DNA of 64,000 nt from Stomoxys calcitrans (lineage: Eukaryota; Arthropoda; Insecta; Diptera; Muscidae), in assembly GCF_963082655.1 (NCBI RefSeq), contig NC_081555.1, positions 152,576,238 to 152,640,237 on the forward strand. Reading direction: 5' to 3'. Position numbers and translations under genes: made by a program. This document shows, piece by piece, positions 34,600 to 46,754 of the stretch. The stretch's first letter is position 1, and every line of letters starts with the position of its first letter. The notes below the pieces were generated by a model. It searched no databases and had not been told where the DNA came from. It was given only the letters and a program-made list of their open reading frames with translations.

Positions 34600-34690
34600 C
34601 TGATTTTCTCCCTAGGATTCGAATCCAGGTGATTAGCGTCTTAGGCGGACATTCCAACTTCTGCGCTAAGGAGGAGGTGGACATTTCAGG
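34600..34690 (-). mobile_element. tRNA-derived SINE head fragment
   Basis: Minus strand shows A-box-like TAGCGCAGAAGTTGGAA and B-box GGATTCGAATCC order as in the 28113 SINE head; the body is missing. Confidence 0.55.
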
Positions 34691-36235
34691 GTAATGTTTC
34701 GCTCTTTCCTTATTTGTTTTGATTTCAAAACAGTCTGTTTCTTGCATGCGGCAAATTAATATACATTTTAAGGCGAAGAGGTCTAGCCAACCTTCCTCAA
34801 GTTTTGCAAAATTATGCAATAAAACCCATTATGAATTATTAATTAGAACTCATAAACAATTCACTTCGCTTGGCTCTATGTGGCTCTTGGCTCTAGTATA
34901 TAGGTAGCCATGCTATTATGTAGCCTCCAACATGGTCCCACATAGTTTTTCCATTGGCCATGTTCTGCTGTTGAGGTTCTTTCACCCTTCTCATTTCCGT
35001 TTGCCATAAATTTTCTACATTTGGCTTGATTTTTATTTTGCCCTACGAAATGACATCGTTGCGTTGCAGGGCTAGCCAGAGAGGTCTGAATTCATGAACT
35101 AAATGGGGAGACAGAGCAATGGGTCCTTTGGTCTTCTTCATATATTTTGGATGAAAATTTTAATTGTTGTTATAATTAGATTATGACGTCAGTATTTTCA
35201 GGTCATAAATTTTGTTTCATATCTATGTAGGTCCTTTATGGTGTCCTTGTATTTCATTTCACCTCCTGTCTGGACCAATGGACGTGGGCACGCAAAGACC
35301 TTGGAAAATACAAAAAAAAAAAAAACAAATCCTTAGAATGAAAATGAATTTGCCCATATGAAATGATGTGAATTTAGATTTGTTTTTTCTTTGCAATGGT
35401 GGTGAGCTATGGGTTCTACATGGTCATATATTAAATGGACCACATGTAGGCTTTTCTTTCATTTCTGCGGCAACATGTATATATTAGCAGCCATGTGTGT
35501 GTCCATCACTATGCCGATGGCGACAGATATGACCAAGAATGTGAGAGTAATTATGTATATGACACTTGTGTGCACAGTACTTTTGTCTCTAATTGGAGAA
35601 TATTTTTAAGGACAATTTGTATGCCATTATACACTTTTAATGTCATTTTTATAGGCCCCATTAATTTGGCTACTTTTGTACTTCATGCCCCTCTGAGTGT
35701 TTGTGCGTTTATGTTAATGGAGAAATGTCATGTCTGCGTGTGTGTGTGTGTGTGTGTTTTTGGCTACAATGTAGTTCGTGGTTTGGCCAAATGCCCTTAT
35801 AATTAGAAAAGTATGAATATTGCGTTATATTTGTTATTATGTTAGCCATGATGATGGTTGAGGCACATTTTCATTAAAACTAAATTGTTGGAGAACTTTT
35901 GGGTTGAGGTGAGAAAAGAAGACAAAATGAGTCATTGAAAAAAGCTTTAAATTTTTATGAACAGTGTCTGAAAAGGCAAGAGGAGACTTATAAACTTGAT
36001 AGTCTCAGAATAAAACACCAACAGCATTTAATTTGCTATTAATCTTAAACAAGACTATAAGTTACATGACGACGACATAAAAAGCTGAACCCATTTGAAC
36101 AAAATTAATCGCACATATTGTAGCGGTATATAACTAAGCGGTACATAACACCATAAGGGCTGTACTAAATCATTGAATTTGTCGTATAAGGGATTTGATG
36201 ATTTCGAAATCTTAAATGTCACCAAAACAAATGAA
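34691..36235. other. Unassigned AT-rich DNA
   Basis: Includes an A-run near 35311-35325 and a (GT)n tract at about 35737-35757. No gene or element recognised. Confidence 0.4.
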
Positions 36236-37388
36236 AAACAAATAAAAAGGCATTAAGTTCGGCCGGGTCAAACTTTGGATACCCACCACCTTTATCGGCA
36301 GATCGGTCTTTAAGGCAGCTGTAACTAAATATAGTCCGATCTGAACCATATTTTGGTCTTATGTTAGGAGGCCTAATAATACACACTGTTTTAAATTTCA
36401 GCGAAATCGGATAAAAAATAAAGCTTTAATGTGCTTCAGACCCTTTATCGGCAGATCGGTCTATATGGCAGCTGTATCTAAATATAGTCTGATCTGAACC
36501 ATGTTTGGGTCACATGTCGGGAGGCTTAAAATTACCCACTGTTTCAAATTTCAGCGAAATTGGGCAATGAATAAAGCTTTTAAGGGCTTCAGACCCTTTA
36601 TCGGCAGATCGGTCCATATGGCAGCTATATTTAAATATAGTCCGATCTGATCCATATTGGGGTCAGATGTCGGGAGGCCTAAAGCTTCTCACTGTTTCAA
36701 ATTTCAGTGAAATCGGACAATAAATATAGGTTTTATGGGTTTCGGACCCCATGTCAGGAGATCCGTCTATATGGCGGCTATATCTAACTAAAAACCGATA
36801 TAATCCATATTTAGGACAGATGTCGGGAGGCTTAAAATAACCCACTGTTGCAAATTTCAGCGAAATCGGGTAATAAGTAAAGCTTTTATGGTCTTCAGAC
36901 CTTTTAACGGCATATCGGTCTATATGGCAGCTATATCTAAATATAGTCCGATCTGAACCATATTTGGGTCAGATGTCGGAAGGCCTAAAACTACTCCTTT
37001 TTTAAAATTTCAGCAAAATCGGATGAAAAAGAAAGCTTTTATGGGCTTCAGACCCTTCATCGACAGATCGGTCTATATGGCAGCTATTGGGTTGCCCAAA
37101 AAGTGATTGGGGATTTTTTAAAAGAAAGTAAATGCATTTTTAATAAATCTTAGAATGAACTTTAATCAAATATACTTTTTTTACACTTTTTTTCTAAAGC
37201 AAGCTAAAAGTAACAGCTGATAACTGACAGAAGAAAGTATGCAATTACAGAGTCACAAGCTGTGAACAAATTTGTCAACGCCGACTATATGAAAAATCCG
37301 CAATTACTTTTTGGGCAATCCAATATTTCCAAATATGATGCGATTTCGGCCGTTCAAGAACTTAATCAGTGTGCATCGAAAAGAAAGA
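36236..37388 (-). mobile_element. DINE-like family B2, hairpin-side part of a nested pair
   Basis: AACAAATAAAAAGGCATTAA, hairpin region, GATACCCACCACC, about six B2 units, a MITE at 37087-37323, and then GTTCAAGAACTTAATCAGTG where a family A element interrupts. It resumes at 39294. Confidence 0.85.
37087..37323 (-). mobile_element. Mariner-type MITE, copy 4, with readable empty site
   Basis: TIRs intact, TA duplications at 37085-37086 and 37324-37325. Removing one TA and the element restores GGCAGCTATATCCAAATATG-like DINE core, so the insertion is exact. Confidence 0.93.
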
Positions 37389-39293
37389 AAACAAGTAAAA
37401 GCGTGCTAAGTTCGGCCAGGCCGAATCTTAGATACCCTCCACCATGGATCGCATTTGTAGAGGTCTTTTCCCCGGCATCTCTTCTTAGGCAAAAAAGGAT
37501 ATAAGAAAAGATTTGCTCTGCTATTAGAGCGATATCAAGATATGGTCCGGTTGGGACCACAATTAAATTATATGTTGGAGACCTGTGTAAGATGTCAGCC
37601 AATGCGAATAAGAATTGGGCCCTTTGGGGGCTCAAGAAGTAAAATAGAGAGAACGATTTATATGGGAGCTGTATCGAGCTACAGACCGATTCAGACCATA
37701 ATACACACGTATGTTGATGGTCATGAGAGAATCCGTCGTACAAAATTTCAGGCAAAGAAGAAGTCAAAATCCCAGATCGGTTTATATGGCTGCTATATCA
37801 GGTTATGAACCGATTTGAACCTTATTTGACACAGTTGTTGAAAGTAAGAATAAAATACGTCATGCAAAATTTCAGCCCAATCGGATAGGAATTGCGCCCT
37901 CTAGAGGCTCAAGAAGTCAAGACAAAAGATCGGTTTATATGACAGCTATATCAGGTTATGGACCGATTTGAACCATACCTGGCACAGTTGTTAGATATCA
38001 TTACAAAATACCTCGTGCAAAAATTCATTCAAATCGGATAAGAATTGCGCCCTCTAGAGGCTCAAGAATTGAAGACCCAAGATCGGTTTATATGGCAGCT
38101 ATATCAGGTTATGGACCGATTTGAACTATACTTTGCACAGTTGTTGGATATCATATCAAAACACGTCGTGCAAAAATTCATTTAAATGGGATAAGAATTG
38201 CGCACTCTAGAGGCTCAAGAAATCAAGACCCAAGATCGGTTTATATGGCAGCTATATCAGGTTATAAACCGATTTGAACCATACTTGGCACATTTGTTGA
38301 AGATCATAACAAAACACATTGTGCAAAATTTCATTCCAATCAGATAAGAATTGCGCACTCTAGAGGCTCAAGAACTCAAGACCCAAGATCGGTTTATATG
38401 GCAGCTATATCAGGTTATGAACCGATTTGAACCATACTTGGCACAGTTGTTGGGTATCATAACAAAACACGTCGTGCAAGATTTCATTCCAATCGGACAA
38501 GAAATGCGCACTCTAGAGGCTCCAGAAGTCAAGACCCAAGATCGGTTTATATGGCAGCTATATCAGGTTATGAACCGATTTGAACCATACTTGGCACAGT
38601 TATTGGATATCATAACAAAACATATTGTGCAAAATTTCATTAGAATCGGATAAGAATTGCGCACTCGAGAGGCTCAAGAAGTCAAGACCCAAGATCGGTT
38701 TATATGGCAGCTATATCAGGTTATGGACCGATTTAAACCATACTTGGCACAGTTGTTGGATATCATAACAAAACACATCGTGCAAAATTTCATTCAAATC
38801 GGATAGTAATTGCGCACTCTAGAGGCTCAAGAAGTCAAGACCCAAGATCGGTTTATATGGCAGCTATATCAGGTTATGAACCGATTTAAACCATACTTGG
38901 CACAGTTGTTGGATGCCATAAGAAAACATATCGTGCAAAATTTCATTCCAATCGGATAAGAATTGCGCACTCCAGAGGATCAAGAAATCAAGACCCAAGA
39001 TCGGTTTATATGGCAGCTATATCAAAACATGGACCGATATAGCCCATTTACAATACCAACAGACCTACACTATAAAGAAGTATTTGTGCAAAATTTCAAG
39101 CGGCTAGCTTTACCCCATGGGAAGTTAGCGTGCTTTCGACAGACAGACGGACGGACATGGCTAGATGGACATAAAATGTCGCGACGATCAAGAATATATA
39201 TACTTTATGGGGCCTCAGACGAATATATCGAGTAGTTACAAACAGAATGACGAAATTAATATACCCCCCATTCTATGGTGGAGGGTATAAAAA
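37389..39293 (-). mobile_element. DINE-like family A element, complete, nested (~1.9 kb)
   Basis: AACAAGTAAAAGCGTGCTAA, hairpin TTCGGCCAGGCCGAA, CCCTCCACCAT, then a leader and A units at exact 153 bp spacing (38237, 38390, 38543, 38696, 38849), a short microsatellite, and CTATGGTGGAGGGTATAAAA. Units 38237-38960 are very alike, suggesting recent expansion. Confidence 0.92.
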
Positions 39294-39516
39294 AAAATAC
39301 ATATCTTTGCCAAATTTCAGCTCAACATCTCAATTTTTAAAGCCTGTAGAGTGATTTCAACAGACGGACAGACAGACACACGGACATCGTAAAATCGTCT
39401 TAAAATTTTACGACGATCCGCAATATATATACTTTGTTAGGTCGGAAATTGATATTTCGATGTGTTGCAAACGGAATGACTAGATGAATTTTTCCCCTCT
39501 ACCACGGTGGTGGGTA
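39294..39516 (-). mobile_element. DINE-like family B end, continuation after the nested A
   Basis: CATATCTTTGCCAAATTTCA, microsatellite, TGATATTTCGATGTGTTGCA, ACGGTGGTGGGTATAACA. It completes the element begun at 36236. Confidence 0.85.
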
Positions 39517-39656
39517 TAACAAGTAAAAAGGTGATAAGTTCTGCTAAAATTTTGCATGCGGTGTTCTGTTACGACATTCAATAACAGGGCCAAATTCGGT
39601 TCAAATAACCCATTTAAACCCATTTAAACCGATCGCCTGCTTTGACTTCTTGAGCA
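39517..39656 (-). mobile_element. DINE-like fragment (hairpin side)
   Basis: AACAAGTAAAAAGGTGATAA immediately abuts the preceding element, then core-like sequence partly in the other orientation (CTTTGACTTCTTGAGC). It ends against the retrotransposon tail. Confidence 0.5.
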
Positions 39657-42600
39657 CTTAGGTTAGGATAGGTTAGGTCGGAAAGAGGGTGCAGATATTA
39701 ATCCGCCCCATGCCACTATGGACATGCACCTAAGCTTGTAATCGGCTTGTTGTGCACTCTAAAAACTATAAAGTAACCTCTAAAAAGAAAATTTTAAGTT
39801 AGGAATTCCGTGTTACTTGCAAAATTCTTAATTGTTTTCAATGCCACACCCCTAAGTTGGTCCAAGTCTGATATTGTGTACCCACCTAAGTGCCGGTATC
39901 TGTTAGACACGAAAGCCGGGCAATGACAAAGGAAATGCTCCAACGTCTCATCATCTTCCCCGCATGCCCCACACATGCTATCACTTGCCGCACCGATTCT
40001 GCATAAGTAAGCTCATAGTCCTATGTGTCCCGTAAGGATACCAGTAGCTATACTGACCTCCTTCTTACTTCCCTTCACTAATGGCCTAGTCTTCGCACGA
40101 TCTGGATCTCCCAATAGGATTTTCGCCGTCCTTTAGCACCACACCATTTCGTGTTCGCCCGGATCTCTGTCTGTAGGATCGTATTATGGTCAGGCAGTCT
40201 TAAACAGATCTCACTCCCTGGGTACTCAATGAAGACCCCCAGGCCCACTGTGTCCTCTAGCTTTGATCCATCCGTGTAACATGATCTTCCAGATGGCAAT
40301 ACTAGGGTTACATCATTCCAAGACTGTGCCGATGGCACCAGTGTCTCGCACTTGACTTTAAGTTTCATCTCAGGTATCCGGTCGGAAACCTCTTCCCTTC
40401 CTTCCAGGTTTCCTATAGTCGCCTCGATTATACCGCGATGGTATGAGCTGCTCCCATCCTCAATCCATTTTCCCATCGCCTTAAGTCTCATAGCCGCAGT
40501 GGCTGCCTCACACTTAATCTGTATGTCAATGGGTCGGATATCTAGGATAGTCTCCAGTGCCCTAGTAGGCGTGGTCCTCATCGCTCCGCCTATGCAAATA
40601 CATGGTCTCTGATTCTGTTGTATGGTCCTTATGTTGCAGTTTTTCTGCATCGCAGTCCACCAAACAACTTAGGCGTAAGTAAGTATTGATCTAATCACGC
40701 TCCTGTAGAGCCAGTGGCCTATCCTCAGATTAAGGCCCCATTTCGAACCTATGGCCCATCTACATAGTGCCCAACATCTTTGAGCATTCTCAGAACGCTC
40801 TTGAATGTGACGCTTCCAATTCGGTTTCCTGCCCAAGATCACACCTAGGTATTTGACTTTGTCAGATATCGAAATCGTCTTATTGAGGAAACGTGGTGCA
40901 TTAAGTTGGCCCACCTTCGTCTTCCTCGTGAACAGGCATATTTCAGTCTTCTCTGGGTAAACATTGAGACCTCTGGTTCCAGCCCAGTCATATGCCATAG
41001 GTAAGACCCTTTCGGCCCCTCTGCATAGCTCGTTCGGATCCTTACCCTTTAGAAGTATTGTAACATGGTGTGAGCAGCAGACGGGTTCAAATCCCTCCTC
41101 AGTCAGCATCCGTAATAGGACATTTATGGCGGTCACCCATAAGAGTGGCGATAAAATGCCCCACTATAGCAGGCCCTGTGCCACTTTCTCCCTTATAATT
41201 ACGCCATGGACCACACAATGTATACACCTTTTTCCAGTCTCTAAGGACCGGGTCCACCCGGTACTGGTCTAAGGATAGGATCAGTGTGTCGTTCCGCACA
41301 TTGTTAAAAGCCCCCTCGATGTCAATGCATACCGCCCAGGTGTACATTTAGGCAGCCAAGGATTCTTCTATTTTATGCCTCGTGCAGGGCAGTCTCCACC
41401 GACCTTCCCTTGCCATAGGCATGCTTTTATGTCCGTCCGTCTGTCCGTCCGTCTGTCCGTTCGTCTGTCCGTCCGTCCGTCCGTTTGTCTGTCGAAAGCA
41501 CCCTAACTTTCGAAGGAGTAAAGCTAACCGCTTGAAATTTTGTACAAAAACTTCTTATTAGTGTAGGTCTTTATGTATGGTTTTGTAAATGGGCCAAATT
41601 GGTCAATGTTTTGATATAGCTGCCATATAAATCGATCTTGGGTCTTGACTTCTTGAGCCTCTAGAGGGCGCAATTCTTAACCGATTTTATTGAAATTTTG
41701 CACGTAGTGTTTCGGTTGCACTTCCAACAACTACGCTAAATATCGTTCAAATCGGTTCATAATCTGGTATAGCTGTCATATAAAGCGATCTTGGATCTTG
41801 ACTTCTTGAGCCAATAGAGCGCGAAATTCTCATCCGATTTCGCTGAAATTCTGCATGAGGTGTTTTGTTATGACTTCCAATAACTGTGCTAAGTATGGCG
41901 TAAATCGGTATGTAACCTGATATAGGTGCCATATAAACCGATCTGGGTCTTGACTTCTTGAACCTCTAGAGGGCGCAATTCCCATTCGATTTGGCTGAAA
42001 TTTTGTACAACGGCTTCTCTCATGACCTTCAACATACGTGTCTAATATGGTCTGAATCGATCAATAGCTTAATACAGCTCCCATATAAATCTATCTCCCG
42101 ATTTTGTTTCTTGAGCCCGTACAAGGCGCAATTCTTATCCGAATGAACTGAAATATTGGACAATGACTTCTGCAATGTTCAGCATTCATTTCCGAATCGG
42201 GCTATAACTTGATATAGCTCCAATAGCACAATAGTTCTTGTTCAATATTCTTTGTTTGCCTAAAAAGAGATACTGCGCATAGAATTCGACATATGCGATC
42301 AATGGTGGAGGGTATATAAGATTTGGCCCGGCCGAACTTTGCACGCTCTTACTTGTTGTATTTGAGCAGTTCGCTAGATGTCCAACTCTTTATCATGGTG
42401 CCCATAATGCGTTCCATGGTTTTGAGTAGAGAGGACGTAAGGCTTGTTTAACTTGCCTTGCCGGGCTTCCCACCTTTGCCTCCTGCCAGTCTTTCGGCGC
42501 TTAAGCAAGTCCTAGTCCTCCATGCTGTGAAAATATTGGCCAGATGATGTGCCAGGGAGTCTGCCTCATTCTGTAGTAACGCCGGAAATATTCCATCAGG

Positions 42601-42750
42601 TCCGGGTGACTTAAATTATTTGAAGCTCCTCAAGGATTTCTTCACCATAAATAAACCTTCGATCAACGTCATTATTCCAAGATTCCGGTGTCTCCGAGAG
42701 TCCCGTTGTATCCTGTGGAAAATGGGTTTTCATCAAAAACCTCAACATGT
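39657..42750 (-). pseudogene. RNase H-bearing non-LTR retrotransposon (I/R1/LOA-like), degraded
   Basis: Minus strand in order: RT start at 42750-42360 (worn); QHAYGKGRSVETALHEA near 41420; DIEGAFNNV at ~41310; the palm motif, where YADD is replaced by CSHH, at ~41075; NVYPEKTEICLFTRKTK; KVKYLGVILGRKPNWKRHIQ; RNase H start SCYTDGSKLEDTVGLGVF at ~40270; and a C-terminal CX2CX8HX4C zinc knuckle (CGACGEDDETLEHFLCHC) ending at the stop at 39794. An internal deletion removes the rest of RNase H, and a DINE sits at 41425-42356. The 3' end carries a CCTAA tail at 39659-39678. Not active. Confidence 0.88.
41425..42356 (+). mobile_element. DINE-like family A element inside the non-LTR relic
   Basis: Starts directly in the GTCCGTCCGTCTGTCC microsatellite (5' end lost), ~5 units, ATGGTGGAGGGTATATAAG, hairpin (TTTGGCCCGGCCGAA), GCACGCTCTTACTTGTT. 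RT coding sequence lies on both sides. Confidence 0.88.
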
Positions 42751-44066
42751 CCTCTGTTATCTAGCGGAACTAAGCCCTGAAAGCAACATTTTTACAGATT
42801 TTTCAAACACGAAACTTCACGTTTAAGTTTCTCTCAAATACGCCGACCGTTCAATAAGTAGATAAAAGGAAAACGATTGTCGTTAGAAACCAAAGGTTGA
42901 TTTGGATTTCGTATCCAAGTTTTTTGGACAAAAGTTCTTAGAATAAGTCAAAGACTAAATCAATCAGATTTCGATAACCGCTTTTGTGCATTTGTATTTC
43001 TCTTACATAAAGGCCCACCCTATTATACATACCAACTCACACTGCCCCTAAAAGTATGCTCCTATTATTCATTACAAACCCGACATTTCTTGCATTAAGT
43101 CAATCAAAATCAGGAAATTATTTTTCTCATTGCCAAAAATGAAAATATTTTAATTTTCTTGTTTTTCGTTGTTAGTATTTTGGTAATTTGCTCTCGTTCA
43201 AAGATGCCATGTCATCGACATTGCATTGTTCTTAGTCTACTTAGACATTATGCGTTGTTCGACTTAGACGTTGTTGACAGGTAACAGGTGCCTTATTGGT
43301 ACAACGTCGATGACTTTTAGTACTCAGAGGTCGTTATTCCAAATATTTTGGCATATTTCGTTGTTGTCGATGTTGCTGTACCCAAATACCCTGTTGTTCT
43401 CGTTTTTTTTCTCCTTTTCATTAACCATTATCTTCCTTGAGCAGTAGCAGTAGCAGAAGCAGAAAAATAACAACAGGAATCATTGCTGTAACTTCCCTTC
43501 AATAGCTCTTGAAGCAGAACGAGCTCTCTTCACATGTATGCAGCATGCGTAGAGATGGATGAATGCATATATATGGGGATGCTAAAACCCAGCGAACTGT
43601 TGGGGGATATGCATTGTCATATAGGGTTGCAATTGTAGACATCTAGTAATTATTCTGAAAACCCATTCAATCCAGAGATGTTGTAGTCCTCTGGAAGTCA
43701 CGGGCTTAACTAGCGATTATCAAGCTAAGTTCATGAAATCTAATTTCACGTCTTAACTGACACGTTAAAAAACTTCTGAAAAGTGTGTATGTGTATTAAA
43801 CAAATCCTGATATGGTTTGCTGGGTTACTTTTTGAATATCTTCATATGGTATTAGTTTATGCAAACATGCCTCTGTACCTGTTCTTTTTCGTTGGTACAT
43901 AAACATCCGACCATTACAATTTCGTACAGGAAACAAAAGACGTTAAAGAATGCTCTGAGTATGTAATGTTTTTATGGTGCTGTTATGGCAAACCTAATAT
44001 CCGGTTGTATACGGTTTCCCTCAACTGGATAAAATAGAATTCCAATTGTTGTGAATGTAGATAGAA
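42751..44066. other. Unassigned AT-rich DNA
   Basis: An AGCAGTAGCAGTAGCAGAAG short tract at ~43441. No domain or repeat end found. Confidence 0.4.
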
Positions 44067-46001
44067 ACAAGTAAGAGTGTGCTAAGTTCAAACGGGCCGA
44101 ATCTTATATACCCTCCACTATGGATCGCATCTGGCGAGTTCTTTTCCCGGCATCTCTTCTTAGGCAAAAAAAGATATAAGAAAAGATTTGCTCTGCTATT
44201 AGAGCGATATTAAGATATGGTCCGGTACGGACCACAAATAAATTATACGTTGGAGACCTGTGCAAAATGTCAGCCAATTCGTATAAGAATTGCGCCCTTT
44301 GGGGGCTCAAGAAGTAAAATAGAGAGATCGATTTATATGGGAGCTGTATCGGGCTATAGACCGATTCAGACCATAATAAACACGTATGTTGATGGTTATG
44401 AGAGGATCTGTCATTCAACCAAATCGGATAATAATTGCGATCTGTAGAGGCTCAAGAACTCAAGATTCAAGATCGGTTTATATGGCAGCTATATCAGGTT
44501 ACTGACCGATTTGAACCATACTTGGCACAGTTGTTAGATATCGTAACAAAATACTTCGTACGAAATTTCATTCAAATCGAATAAGAATTGCGCCCTCTAG
44601 TGGCTCAAGAAGTCAAGATTCAAGATCGGTTTATATGGCAGCTATATCAGGTAATATATCGATTTAAACCACATTTGGCACAGTTGTTGGGTATCATATC
44701 AAAACACGTTGTGCAAAAGTTCTTTCCAATCGGACAAGAATTGCGCCCTCTAGAGGCTCAAGAATTTAAGACCCAAGATCGGTTTATATGGCAGCTATAT
44801 CAGGTTACTGACCGATTTGAACCATACTTGGCACAGTTGTTAGATACCGTAACAAAATACTTCGTACGAAATTTCATTCAAATCGAATAAAAATTGTGCC
44901 CTCTAGTGGCTCAAGAAGTCAAGATTCAAGATCGGTTTATATGGCAGCTATATCAGGTAATATATCGATTTAAACCACACTTGGCACAGTTGTTGGGTAT
45001 CATATCAAAACACGTTGTGCAAAAGTTCTTTCCAATCGGACAAGAATTGCGCCCTCTAGAGGCTCAAGAATTTAAGACCCAAGATCGGTTTATATGGCAG
45101 CTATATCAGGTTTTAGACCGATTTGAATCATTCTTGCCGCAGTTGTTGAATATCATAATAAAACACGTCGTGCCAAATTTCATTTCAATCGGACACGAAT
45201 TGCGGCCTCTAAAGGCTCAAGAAGTCAAGACCCCAGATCGGTTTATATGGCAGCTTTATCAGGTTATAGATCGATTTAAACCATATTTGGCACAGTTGTT
45301 GGATATCATATCAAAGCACGTCGTGCAAAATGTCATTCAAATCGGATAAGAATTGCGCCCTCTAGAGGCTCAAGAAGTCAAGACCCAAGAATGGTTTATG
45401 TGGCAGCTATATCAGGTTATAGATCGATTTAAACCATGCTTGGCACAGTTGTTGGATATCATAGCAAAATACTACGTTTAAAATTTCATTCAAATCGGAT
45501 AAGAATTGCGCACTCTAGAGGCTCAAGAAGTCAAGACCCAAGATCGGTTTATATGGCAGCTATATCAGGTTATGGACCGATTTAAACCATACTTTGCACA
45601 GTTGTTGGATATCATATCAAAACACGTCGTCCAAAAGTTCAATCCAATCGGATAAGAATTTCGCCCTTTAAAGGCTCAAGGAGTCAAGACCCAAGATCGG
45701 TTTATATGACAGCTATATCAAAACATGGACCGATTTGGCCCATTTACAATCCCATCTGACCTTCACTAATAAGAAGTATTTGTGCAAAATTTCAAGCGGC
45801 TAGCTTTACTCCTTCAAAAGTTAGCTGGCTGTCGACAGACGGACGGACAGACGGACGGAGGGACATGTCTAGTTCGACTTAAAATGTCACTACGTTCAAG
45901 AATATATTTACTTTATGGGGTCTTAGACGCATATTTCGAGGTGTTACAAACATAATGACGAAATTAGTATACCCCCATCCTATGGTGGAGGGTATAAAAA
46001 T
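44067..46001 (-). mobile_element. DINE-like family A element, complete
   Basis: AACAAGTAAGAGTGTGCTAA, decayed hairpin, TATACCCTCCACTAT, about ten units, a short GACGGACGGAGGGACATG microsatellite, ATGGTGGAGGGTATAAAAA. Two neighbouring units are duplicated as a 306 bp dimer (44588 and 44894 start the same text). Confidence 0.9.
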
Positions 46002-46074
46002 GAATATTTCTATGTGTTGCAAACGGGATGACAAAATGAATATACCCCCATCCTTCGGTGGTGGGTATAAAAAA
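46002..46074 (-). mobile_element. DINE-like family B terminal stub
   Basis: ATATTTCTATGTGTTGCAAA to TTCGGTGGTGGGTATAAAAA. Only the last ~70 bp of a B element, directly behind a family A end. Confidence 0.7.
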
Positions 46075-46077
46075 AAA

Positions 46078-46170
46078 CTATTTTTTTATACCCTCCACCA
46101 TAGGTGGTATACTGATTTCATCGTTCCATTTGTAACACATAGAAATATTCATCTGAGAATCAATTTACAG
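46078..46170 (+). mobile_element. DINE-like family A 5' terminal stub
   Basis: TTTTTTTATACCCTCCACCAT, then CATTTGTAACACATAGAAAT. It faces away from the preceding stub, so two 5' ends are abutted. Confidence 0.65.
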
Positions 46171-46214
46171 ACCGAACAACAGTACGGATATGCGAAATTT
46201 TTTTCTCTGGTCTT

Positions 46215-46738
46215 GAACCTCTCTCTCTTGTTCTTGAACCAACTCTAACGTTTTACAGGACACGGGCTTGACGTTTGAAATGTCTTCCTCGGAGCTTATG
46301 CCTGTCAATTCAACAATTCCCACCCATTTTTCTGCATCCTCTAGCACGCTCTGTTCTTCGATCTGTACTTTGTTAGTAACACTTCTAAAGTCCTTCCATA
46401 CGACCAACTGTCAGCCTCATGTTTTTCCTACCATGACTTCATCTTTTTATGTTATGAATTTGAGCTCACCAGGACTAGGGAAACTTATTCATATAGAGAT
46501 TTTGCCCGTCTCGACCATGATTTTTTGCTTTCGAGTGCTGTGCTCATCGACTGGGATCTGGTATTTCGTATGGAAACTATCGATGAACAAACTGACTTTC
46601 TACAGAGGAATATCCATGACCTACAGGAACTTACGATTCCACTCAAGAGTAGAGAAGTGTCCCCCAGATCGAAACCGTGGTTCTCCCGGGATATTCGTTC
46701 GGCTATTCACGAGAGGAATATGTCGGTTCGCTGGTGAA
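46215..46738 (+). pseudogene. Non-LTR retrotransposon relic: APE end and linker
   Basis: Frame-shifted translation: MPVNSTIPTHFSASSSTL (end of the endonuclease domain), then HDFIFLCYEFELTRTRETYS, LIDWDLVFRMETIDEQTDFL and PWFSRDIRSAIHERNMSVRW, the linker before the reverse transcriptase of Jockey/R1-type elements. A stop follows and the RT is absent. Confidence 0.8.
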
Positions 46739-46754
46739 GATGTTTCAGGACGCC

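Noticed and set aside
35409..35806. Overlapping plus-strand frames of 66 and 103 codons
   Set aside because: They run over a (GT)n tract and give Cys/Val runs; no recognisable domain or splice structure.
39657..39690. Interstitial telomere sequence
   Set aside because: Only three or four CCTAA units, directly behind the coding end of a retrotransposon in two independent copies; it is the element tail.
46165..46407. Minus-strand 80-codon frame
   Set aside because: It is antisense to an endonuclease relic readable on the plus strand, which has family motifs.
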